The translations under genes and the position numbers were made by a program. Source: an uncultured Oscillospiraceae bacterium (GTDB lineage: Bacteria; Bacillota; Clostridia; Oscillospirales; Oscillospiraceae). From it: a DNA stretch of 5,964 nucleotides. Under the pieces are notes generated by a model. The model saw only the letters and a program-made list of their open reading frames with translations. It made no database searches and had not been told where the DNA came from. Every line of letters begins with the position of its first letter. Position 1 is the stretch's first letter. Below, piece after piece: positions 1 through 5,964 of the stretch. The stretch spans positions 1 to 5,964 of the forward strand of contig CAKTGW010000078.1 of assembly GCA_934561725.1 (NCBI GenBank), read 5' to 3'.

Positions 1-1904
1 CCCGTGTACTTCAGATAAGAGGTGTCGTGGTCGGTGTTGGGGAAGATGAAGCATAGGGCGTTGCTGTTTGCATCCAAAGAATTGAGCGTCAATTCAGATG
101 TCGCCGTAAAACCCTCTCCGTCAGCGGCCGGAGCGGCATCCTGTCTGATCAGACCGAAGTATGTCTGACCGGGAGTATCTCCGCCGGTGCCGACCAAAGC
201 TTTGATAAGGTCTACAAAGACCTGCGGTACAAAGTTGAGCAGCTCGGCGCTGGGCGGCAGAAAATGGATCATGGTACCCAGACTGTCATAGCCATAACCG
301 AACAGGTCGGCACTGCCTGCGCCGTACTCGGTGTACATGGTAAGGCTCTGCAGTCCGTTGCGGATCCCGGTCGGCCAACCGGCGGCACGGTCCAGCGTGC
401 TGGTCAGCTCCAGTCCGTTGTCGCCGTAAGTCAGCAGGAGACTGTCAAAATACAGTGTTGCCGGCTCTGTCAGGCCATTGGCGATAACGGCAAGATTGGC
501 TACAGCCAGCGGAGAAGAATAAAAGACGTCTCCGCCGGTCAAACGTGTATCGTGCATCACGGGATAGAGGTAGCTTCCGTCGTCATTTTTGCCGAACAGA
601 TCAAAATTCTTGTCGGCAACGATGGAGAAGCCGTCGCCGTTATACTGATAAATGGCGGCATAACGGCTGTAGAGCAGGCCGGCCTTCAGATCCCGAAGGG
701 ACTGGCCGCCCAGTACAAGACTGTTCTGCCCTGCGCCGGAGAGCGGGCCATAGGTAAAGGCAGCGCGGACGATTGCATCGTTTTCGGTGCTGATCAGCGG
801 GAAGTCGTGGTAGCTTGTCAGCATACTGCCGCTGCGCGAGCCGTAAAGCACGGCAGCGCGGCCTTCGCCGTAGTCGGCTACATCATAGAAATAGCTGTAG
901 GTCAGCGCGAGATCGTCCACGCCGTCCTCATTGATGTCTGCCGAAAGCAGGGAGACCATGTTGGGGACGTAATTCTGGCTGCCCATAATGGGAATGGAAT
1001 AGGTCCATACACAGGCCCAGTTGGCAGAGGCATTCTGATAAGCGGTCGCAGAGGCACCGGTCACGGGCTTGTACTGATACACTTCGATGCGGGGATTTTT
1101 GTTGTCCGGTATGTATACAGCCAACTCGTCCACACCATTGCCATCAAAATCGCCCGCTGCGATCTTCAGATAGTTCTGGATCTGGTACTGCATCATGGAC
1201 AGAGTCGTTATACTCTCGTCCTGGCTGATCCTGCCCTTATCACGGGCATTGCCGAAGCTGGAAAAATCGCTGATCAGTGTTTTAGGCACAGCATCATCCG
1301 CAGAGCTGGCGTCTACTGCGTCCAGAACATACAGCTTCAGTTTGCTGGGAGCACCGTCGTCGCCGCGTTCGAGTGCCAGCATGGCATACTGCTTTTCCTG
1401 ACCGTTATCGTTGCCGACAAAATTACCGGCGGCAGCAGAAATGCCGGCAAAGGCCGAAGTAGCGGTGTAGGCGCCATAGGGGTACTGCATCGAGCCGTCA
1501 TTTCCAATATATGAAGAATATTTTGCGGAAATATTGCCCGTAACAGGAGTCACCTTAGTGTCGTATTCGGCGTTGAAGTCCTTGTCATGGCCCCACAGCT
1601 GCCCGAGAACCTGATCTGTGCGAAGAAGTTCGCTCTCGGAGGAAAGGTCGGGGTTATAGGTGCCCTGCAGAAGAAGCAGCTCACTGACGGGATTGACTGT
1701 CACGCTGTCCCGGCCATAGGGGTTTGAGGTATCGTTCTCGTCATAGCCCTCGGGGGCAACACTGGTGTCGATCCCGATGGCTTCAAGCGCATTCATTTCA
1801 GAGATGTCGCTTGGTGTCCTGCCGGTCTCGGCAAAGGCCGGAACAGGCAGAAGGGTCAGCACCAGACTACAGATGAGCAGCATGCTGAGCAGTCGTTTTT
1901 TCAT
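1..1904 (-). CDS. Secreted FG-GAP/VCBS-repeat beta-propeller protein, 3' end outside window
   Basis: The minus frame is open from ATG at 1904 to the window edge: 634 codons and no stop. Residues 1-25 form a Sec signal peptide: MKKR, a hydrophobic core, then VPAFA, with likely cleavage after A25. Two clear FG-GAP calcium-loop motifs follow, GDFDGNGVDELAVY (251-264) and ADINEDGVDDLALTY (322-336). A degenerate one is AGNFVGNDNGQ (159-169), and blade-like stretches lie near 380-400 and 465-491. This spacing fits a multi-bladed beta-propeller. Such domains bind Ca2+ through the D-x-D-x-N/D-G loop and serve in adhesion or ligand binding; none of the visible residues suggests an enzyme. The protein is exported and probably surface-bound or released, but any C-terminal anchor is outside the window. 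The start is supported by the signal peptide and by GAGGAG five bases upstream. It has its own promoter (1969-1997), a dyad and a leader ORF. The specific function is unknown. Confidence is high for a real secreted gene and moderate for the propeller assignment. Confidence 0.88.
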   Translation of the reverse strand, partial: MKKRLLSMLLICSLVLTLLPVPAFAETGRTPSDISEMNALEAIGIDTSVAPEGYDENDTSNPYGRDSVTVNPVSELLLLQGTYNPDLSSESELLRTDQVLGQLWGHDKDFNAEYDTKVTPVTGNISAKYSSYIGNDGSMQYPYGAYTATSAFAGISAAAGNFVGNDNGQEKQYAMLALERGDDGAPSKLKLYVLDAVDASSADDAVPKTLISDFSSFGNARDKGRISQDESITTLSMMQYQIQNYLKIAAGDFDGNGVDELAVYIPDNKNPRIEVYQYKPVTGASATAYQNASANWACVWTYSIPIMGSQNYVPNMVSLLSADINEDGVDDLALTYSYFYDVADYGEGRAAVLYGSRSGSMLTSYHDFPLISTENDAIVRAAFTYGPLSGAGQNSLVLGGQSLRDLKAGLLYSRYAAIYQYNGDGFSIVADKNFDLFGKNDDGSYLYPVMHDTRLTGGDVFYSSPLAVANLAVIANGLTEPATLYFDSLLLTYGDNGLELTSTLDRAAGWPTGIRNGLQSLTMYTEYGAGSADLFGYGYDSLGTMIHFLPPSAELLNFVPQVFVDLIKALVGTGGDTPGQTYFGLIRQDAAPAADGEGFTATSELTLNSLDANSNALCFIFPNTDHDTSYLKYT

Positions 1905-1927
1905 ATGGGCTCCTCGCTTTCAATCAT
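1901..1927 (-). CDS. Possible 8-residue leader ORF (MIESEEPI) overlapping the propeller gene start
   Basis: ATG at 1927-1925 is preceded by AGGAG (1940-1936) at an ideal 8-base spacing. It reads MIESEEPI and then TGA at 1903-1901. The stop overlaps the ATG (1904-1902) of the secreted propeller gene in an ATGA arrangement, and the GAG GAG codons are the downstream gene's own Shine-Dalgarno. The ORF lies about 35 bases downstream of the predicted transcription start. The geometry fits translational coupling or a leader peptide that sets ribosome loading on the next gene. The peptide has no run of one amino acid, so classical amino-acid attenuation is unlikely. The sequence features are direct observation and the role is inference. 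It could be a chance ORF. Confidence 0.4.
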   Translation of the reverse strand: MIESEEPI

Positions 1928-1945
1928 GTTTTAAGCTCCTAACAA

Positions 1946-1967
1946 ATTTTGGCATTTATGCCAAAAT
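1946..1967. promoter_or_regulatory. Perfect 10-bp inverted repeat over the predicted transcription start (operator-like)
   Basis: The arms are ATTTTGGCAT (1946-1955) and ATGCCAAAAT (1958-1967), perfectly complementary and separated by two bases (TT). The dyad begins two bases downstream of the TATAAT box and covers the likely +1. That is where a dimeric repressor would block the polymerase. A two-base loop is too tight for a clean hairpin, and only TTT follows the dyad on the minus strand, so a DNA operator is more likely than a terminator. A weak terminator for sigK remains possible. The binding protein is unknown. Confidence 0.6.
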
Positions 1968-1968
1968 A

Positions 1969-1997
1969 ATTATAGCAGAGATATGGGAGAAACTCAA
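1969..1997 (-). promoter_or_regulatory. σA-type promoter with extended -10 for the secreted propeller gene
   Basis: On the minus strand the -35 is TTGAGT (1997-1992), the spacer is exactly 17 bases, and the -10 is a perfect TATAAT (1974-1969). TGC directly before the -10 gives an extended -10. The predicted transcription start is near 1962, leaving a leader of about 58 bases. The start falls inside the dyad at 1946-1967. The consensus match implies vegetative, housekeeping-polymerase transcription independent of the neighbouring sporulation sigma factor. The -35 end lies 70 bases beyond the sigK stop. Confidence 0.85.
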
Positions 1998-2066
1998 TAC
2001 GGTAAAAACAGCAAAGTTATCTGACATGAATTGGTGCTTTTTTGCCGAGGATCTGCGCAGCTTACA

Positions 2067-2714
2067 TTAGCCTAGGCGGGATACATAGGAGCGGCTGATA
2101 CCGCATAGCTGGGCGGTTTCGCGCTGAGTTTTCGGAGCAGTGCCGCCTAATCCATAGCGCAGCCGGATGATGTCGGCCTCGCGGCGGGTGAGAACACTGT
2201 CTACATATGTGCGCAGATGCATGCAGGTGTCCTCGTGCGTTATGTCCTCAAGAAGATCAGAATCTTCAGAGATGATGTCCATAAACGACAGGCTGTTGCC
2301 CTCACCGTCAAAATCAATGGGATCGGAGAGCGAAACATCTCCGGCAGTTTTCTTCAGACTGCGAAAGTACATCAGGATCTCATTCTCTACACATCTTGAG
2401 GCATAAGTGGCCAGGCGGACACCTTTTTCGGGGCGATAGGTAGAGATCCCTTTGATCAGGCCGATCGTGCCGATGGAGATCAGATCATCCTGATCACTGA
2501 CCCGGGTGTAATACTTTTTTACGATGTGAGCGACCAGACGCAGATTGTGCTCGATCAGCTTGTTTCGTGCCTCAAGATCCCCGGTGAGGGCCTTGTCTAT
2601 ACAAATTCGCTCTTCTTCTGCACTGAGTGGACTGGGGAAAGAACCGGTTGTCCCGCCTAATCGCAGCATCAGCAAGCCGCTGCTCAGCAGCATGATAAAA
2701 GTACTGGTTAACAT
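2067..2714 (-). CDS. sigK: RNA polymerase sporulation sigma factor σK type, C-terminally truncated
   Basis: This 215-residue protein closely resembles σK, the late mother-cell sporulation sigma factor. Residues 1-24 are a hydrophobic leader like the pro-sequence of B. subtilis pro-σK. SFPSPLSAEEE (25-35) then matches the junction AFPQPLSSSEE. Region 2 (about 46-125) holds RNKLIEHNLRLVAHIVKK, DLISIGTIGLIKGI and ATYASRCVENEILMYFRSLKK, followed by DVSLSDPI. Region 4 (about 160-215) ends in the helix-turn-helix TQRETAQLCGISRSYVSRLG. Family members continue with EKRAL and 20-30 more residues; here a TAA follows VSRLG. Neither other frame restores the tail, so a single-base frameshift does not explain it. 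The start at 2714 is chosen because GGGAGGT sits six bases upstream; a longer frame from 2813 would begin inside the upstream terminator. No skin-type element interrupts the middle of the gene. The identity is secure. Whether the shortened region 4 works is uncertain. Confidence 0.9.
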   Translation of the reverse strand: MLTSTFIMLLSSGLLMLRLGGTTGSFPSPLSAEEERICIDKALTGDLEARNKLIEHNLRLVAHIVKKYYTRVSDQDDLISIGTIGLIKGISTYRPEKGVRLATYASRCVENEILMYFRSLKKTAGDVSLSDPIDFDGEGNSLSFMDIISEDSDLLEDITHEDTCMHLRTYVDSVLTRREADIIRLRYGLGGTAPKTQRETAQLCGISRSYVSRLG

Positions 2715-2720
2715 TACAGC

Positions 2721-2727
2721 ACCTCCC
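2721..2727 (-). promoter_or_regulatory. Strong ribosome binding site that fixes the sigK start
   Basis: GGGAGGT on the minus strand lies six bases before ATG 2714-2712. It decides between this start and in-frame upstream ATGs at 2813 and 2762, which have no comparable site. Confidence 0.8.
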
Positions 2728-2779
2728 AGTAAACAGCTTATGAATTCGACATTTTGTCCCATTCCATGCTGAGATGTAC

Positions 2780-2821
2780 AAAAAAATCCAGGTGGTACAA
2801 GTGAGTGTAACACCTGGATTT
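2780..2821 (-). terminator. Rho-independent terminator after the pseudouridine synthase gene
   Basis: The 11-bp perfect arms are AAATCCAGGTG and CACCTGGATTT (positions 2811-2821 and 2784-2794). Inside them, one mismatch and four further pairs (TACA/TGTA) leave a six-base loop. On the minus strand the stem runs directly into seven T residues (2786-2780). It starts 16 bases after the synthase stop and ends 65 bases before the sigK start, so it separates the chaperone/synthase unit from sigK. On the plus strand the T-run is only three bases, so it acts mainly in the minus direction. Confidence 0.93.
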
Positions 2822-2837
2822 ACATAATAAATATGAT

Positions 2838-3710
2838 TTATAAATTATGTAAACTTTGCATATCCTCCGGCAATGGAGCAGACAGATTCAGCAGTTTATT
2901 GGAAATAGGATGAAGAAGGCGGAGCTGAGCTGAATGAAGAGCGGGACGATCAATCAAAGATGAATCGGTGCCATACATCCAGTCGCCAAGCAGAGGGCTG
3001 CCTATTGCGGCCATATGGACGCGAATTTGATGTGTGCGCCCGGTGACGAGCCGCAGGCGTACCAGAGCAAGCCTGTTTTTCTGTTCCAGGGTCTCATAGT
3101 GCGTTTCGGCATAAACACCATCCGGAGAAATGATGCGTTTATAGCCATCTGCATCCGGCGCAATGGGCAGCGTTATGACTCCGCAGAGCGGGGAAGGGGC
3201 GCCGACAGTCCATGCCAGATATTTGCGCTCAAAATCCGGCGTATGCATCATATGGCGCAGACGGTCCGTCACATAGGCGTTTTTGGCCACGGCCATCAGG
3301 CCGCTGGTCCCGCGGTCAAGCCGGGTCAGCAGATGGATAGGGTCACCGTTCAGATAGGTTTCCAGCATAGTGACCACATTCAGATCTCCATCTTCGCCGC
3401 TGCCGTGTACGGCCAGACCGGCAGGCTTATTCAGTACGATCAGATCTTCGTCTTCATAGACGATGTTCGGAGCTGGTGCGTTGGGAAGCGTTTTACGTCC
3501 GCCGGGAATATCACCGATCTCTACTTCAAGCCGATCGCCGGTATGGACGAGGGCAATGGTTTTGACCCGCTGTCCATTCAGACAGATGCCGCGCGGGCGC
3601 AGCTTAATGCGGGAGATCAGGCCGTCGGACATAAGAAGGTGGCGGCGCAGGACAAGCTTTACTGTCAGTCCGTCCTGCTGTTCGGTAATAATTTGTGTTA
3701 ATACGCGCAT
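2838..3710 (-). CDS. RluA-family 23S rRNA-type pseudouridine synthase
   Basis: This 290-residue enzyme isomerises specific uridines to pseudouridine, most likely in 23S rRNA. Residues about 15-70 look like an S4 RNA-binding domain (SRIKLRPRGICLNGQRV). The catalytic domain begins near VYEDEDLIVLNKPAGLAVH (84-102). The signature LLTRLDRGTSGL (127-138) holds the predicted catalytic aspartate D132. The conserved RTHQIRVHMAAIGSPLLGD (225-243) is the usual C-terminal motif. Length and domain order are those of RluD/YlyB-like proteins, but the target uridine cannot be told from sequence, so no symbol is given. ATG 3710 has GGAG seven bases upstream. The gene follows dnaJ after 53 bases containing a hairpin with a weak T-run, so it may be transcribed by read-through from the chaperone operon. 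It is followed by a strong terminator. It appears intact. Confidence 0.93.
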   Translation of the reverse strand: MRVLTQIITEQQDGLTVKLVLRRHLLMSDGLISRIKLRPRGICLNGQRVKTIALVHTGDRLEVEIGDIPGGRKTLPNAPAPNIVYEDEDLIVLNKPAGLAVHGSGEDGDLNVVTMLETYLNGDPIHLLTRLDRGTSGLMAVAKNAYVTDRLRHMMHTPDFERKYLAWTVGAPSPLCGVITLPIAPDADGYKRIISPDGVYAETHYETLEQKNRLALVRLRLVTGRTHQIRVHMAAIGSPLLGDWMYGTDSSLIDRPALHSAQLRLLHPISNKLLNLSAPLPEDMQSLHNL

Positions 3711-3726
3711 AGCTCTACTCCGTTAG

Positions 3727-3758
3727 AAAATACGGCCGGTGCATATGCATCGGCCGTA
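3727..3758 (-). terminator. Hairpin with short T-run between dnaJ and the pseudouridine synthase, probably a leaky terminator
   Basis: The arms TACGGCCG (3731-3738) and CGGCCGTA (3751-3758) are perfect. After one mismatch, three more pairs (TGC/GCA) close a small ATAT loop. On the minus strand the stem is followed by only four T residues (3730-3727). It begins six bases after the dnaJ stop. The Shine-Dalgarno of the next gene lies within 11 bases of the T-run. The stem is strong but the T-run is short, so partial termination with read-through is the likely behaviour. Confidence 0.68.
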
Positions 3759-3763
3759 CAGGC

Positions 3764-4906
3764 TTATTTTTTTCTGCGCTTTTTATCAAAAAAGCCGCGG
3801 TGCTCTTCGGCACCTCCGCCAACGCTCTCGTCAAATTTCCGCAGCAGTTCTTTTTGCTCGCGGCTGAGATTTTTGGGCGTTGAAATGCGTACAGTGACAT
3901 ACTGGTCACCCCGTCCGCCGCCGCGAAGATAGGGAATACCCTTTCCGCGCAGACGGAAAACCGTATCGGTCTGTGTTCCCTCGGGAATGGAATACTTCAC
4001 CTTTCCATCCAGCGTGGGAACTTCAACCTCAGCGCCCAGAGCTGCCTGAGCAAAGCTGATGGGCATAGTATAAAGTATGGACGTTCCGTCACGTTCAAAG
4101 TCGGGATGCGGTGCAACAGAGACTGTGATAAGCAGATCGCCGCTGGGACCTCCGTTTGTTCCGGCACTGCCCTGACCCCGCAGAGAGACAGTCTGGCCGT
4201 CATCAATGCCGGCGGGAATATTTACAGAAATTTTTCGCTGACGGCGCACAGTGCCGGTGCCGCGGCAGGCGTCACAGGGCTCCTTGATGATCTTGCCCTT
4301 TCCGCCGCAGCGCGGGCAGGGGCCGGAGGTGGAAAACACGCCCAGCGGTGTGCGCTGCTGTTGGCGGACTGTGCCGCTGCCGCCGCAGTTGGTGCAGGTC
4401 TCTACGGCAGAGCCGGACTTGGCTCCAGTGCCGTTGCAGACATCGCAGGCCTCTGTGCGGGGGATGTTGATCTCCTTTGTGCAGCCGAATGCGGCTTCTT
4501 CAAAGCTGATATTAACAGCTACACGGATATTGTCGCCTCTTCTGGGGCCGTTGCGGCTGGTCTGGCCGCCGCCGAAAATATCGCCGAAGCCGCCGCCGAA
4601 AATATCACCGAAAATGTCACCGAAGCCGCCGCCAAAACCGCCATAGCTGCTGCCGGCACCGGCTCCGCCGTAGGCCGGATCAAAGGCGGCATGACCAAAC
4701 TGGTCATATTTTGCGCGTTTATCCGGATCAGAGAGGACCTCATAGGCCTCACCGAGCTCCTTGAACTTTGCTTCACATTCCTTGTCGTTGGGATGCAGAT
4801 CCGGATGGCAGGTTTTGGCCAGCCGGCGATATGCCTTTTTTATCTCATCTTCAGAGGCGCCCTTCTGCAGACCCAGCACCTCATAATAATCTCTTTTATC
4901 AGCCAT
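3764..4906 (-). CDS. dnaJ: Chaperone protein DnaJ (Hsp40)
   Basis: This complete 380-residue class I DnaJ is the cytoplasmic co-chaperone that delivers unfolded proteins to DnaK and stimulates its ATPase. The J domain is residues 1-70 with HPD at 34-36. A Gly/Phe-rich linker (about 79-120) contains repeated GDIF units. Four zinc-binding CxxCxGxG motifs start at C154, C171, C197 and C211, which should bind two Zn2+. The C-terminal substrate-binding and dimerisation domains follow, including the typical GDLLITVSV and GRGDQYVTV stretches, and the protein ends in a basic KKRRKK tail. Length is normal for the family. The start is chosen because the J domain begins there ([13 protein letters not shown]), with AAGGA eight bases upstream. 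It lies 84 bases downstream of dnaK in the same orientation, the common dnaK-dnaJ order. No CIRCE element is visible in the window, so heat control would come from upstream. A cysteine directly before HPD is slightly unusual. Confidence 0.98.
   Translation of the reverse strand: MADKRDYYEVLGLQKGASEDEIKKAYRRLAKTCHPDLHPNDKECEAKFKELGEAYEVLSDPDKRAKYDQFGHAAFDPAYGGAGAGSSYGGFGGGFGDIFGDIFGGGFGDIFGGGQTSRNGPRRGDNIRVAVNISFEEAAFGCTKEINIPRTEACDVCNGTGAKSGSAVETCTNCGGSGTVRQQQRTPLGVFSTSGPCPRCGGKGKIIKEPCDACRGTGTVRRQRKISVNIPAGIDDGQTVSLRGQGSAGTNGGPSGDLLITVSVAPHPDFERDGTSILYTMPISFAQAALGAEVEVPTLDGKVKYSIPEGTQTDTVFRLRGKGIPYLRGGGRGDQYVTVRISTPKNLSREQKELLRKFDESVGGGAEEHRGFFDKKRRKK
4568..4633 (-). repeat. Short imperfect repeats coding the Gly/Phe (GDIF) linker of dnaJ
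   Basis: DnaJ residues 92-113 consist of repeats of GDIF and GGGFGDIF. In the DNA this appears as near-identical units of about 21 bases rich in GCCGCC and GAAAATATC (plus strand). This is expected of a DnaJ Gly/Phe region. The repetition could allow length variation by slippage in whole codons. Confidence 0.7.
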
Positions 4907-4933
4907 ATGAACAGTCCTTTATAACACAGCGTT

Positions 4934-4969
4934 GCGCAGGCAGGAAAAGAGAGCTTTCCCCGCCTGCGC
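4934..4969 (-). promoter_or_regulatory. Intercistronic hairpin between dnaK and dnaJ, no T-run
   Basis: The arms GCGCAGGC (4934-4941) and GCCTGCGC (4962-4969) pair perfectly. Beyond a small internal loop (A opposite CC), GGAAA (4943-4947) pairs with TTTCC (4955-4959) around a seven-base loop. On the minus strand the stem is followed by AACGCTGTG, with no T-run, so it is not a normal intrinsic terminator. Such structures between co-transcribed genes often stabilise the upstream message or mark a processing site, but that role here is inference. It ends 27 bases before the dnaJ start. Confidence 0.55.
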
Positions 4970-4990
4970 TGATAGTTTGTTTAAAGTCGG

Positions 4991-5964
<974 letters not shown>

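Noticed and set aside
264..1514. Long plus-strand open frame of 416 codons
   Set aside because: It is exactly codon-aligned antisense to the secreted propeller gene. It stays open only because that gene avoids TTA, CTA and TCA codons in this stretch, and it ends where a TCA serine codon appears. The product resembles no family, while the minus frame has a signal peptide, FG-GAP motifs, a ribosome binding site and a promoter.
2040..2070. Single-base frameshift as the cause of the SigK truncation
   Set aside because: The other two frames past VSR hit stops within a few codons or show no EKRAL-like sequence, so shifting frame does not restore the family tail.
2067..2714. Skin-type element interrupting sigK in its middle
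   Set aside because: The frame runs unbroken from the leader through regions 2 and 4. Only the extreme C-terminus is missing.
2715..2813. Longer sigK start at 2813 adding 33 residues
   Set aside because: That start lies within the loop of the strong terminator and has no good ribosome binding site. The added residues do not resemble σK, and ATG 2714 has a strong GGGAGGT.
3015..3701. Plus-strand open frame of 228 codons
   Set aside because: It is codon-aligned antisense to the pseudouridine synthase, whose catalytic motifs are clear on the minus strand.
4106..4924. Plus-strand open frame of 272 codons rich in alanine
   Set aside because: It is codon-aligned antisense to dnaJ. The alanine richness is the reverse complement of the Gly-rich and GCC/GGC codons.
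4907..4990. CIRCE (HrcA) operator in front of dnaJ
   Set aside because: The inverted repeat there, with GCGCAGGC arms, does not match the CIRCE half-sites TTAGCACTC and GAGTGCTAA.

Overview
The window looks like chromosomal DNA from an endospore-forming (or ancestrally spore-forming) Firmicute of the class Clostridia, probably a gut Oscillospiraceae/Ruminococcaceae-type organism. This rests on a σK-type sporulation sigma factor, a Gram-positive style DnaK/DnaJ pair, strong GGAGG-type ribosome binding sites, rho-independent terminators and a moderate GC content. The genus is inference; nothing in the window fixes it.

All real genes are on the minus strand, so transcription runs from the right edge to the left. 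In order they are: the C-terminal half of dnaK (5964-4991, cut by the window edge); a hairpin-bearing spacer; complete dnaJ (4906-3764); a short spacer with a GC-rich hairpin and weak T-run; an RluA-family pseudouridine synthase (3710-2838); a strong rho-independent terminator (2821-2780); a σK-type sigma factor with a hydrophobic leader (2714-2067) that stops just after its DNA-recognition helix; a 162-bp spacer with a well-formed extended -10 promoter, a perfect 10-bp dyad over the predicted transcription start and a possible 8-residue leader ORF; and a large secreted FG-GAP/VCBS-type beta-propeller protein (1904 to beyond base 1). This last gene is the largest in the window. It is open at the left edge and has no stop codon in view.

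The right half is a chaperone operon. DnaK and DnaJ work together in protein folding, and the synthase behind them may receive read-through. The strong terminator separates that unit from sigK. The secreted propeller gene has its own σA-type promoter and forms a third unit. There are no tRNA, rRNA, CRISPR or mobile-element features, and no gene-free stretch over 300 bases.

The core genes are ordinary. The points that merit attention are the C-terminal truncation of SigK and the unusual control region (operator-like dyad plus overlapping leader ORF) in front of the secreted propeller gene. I see no clear evidence of a wholly new system.
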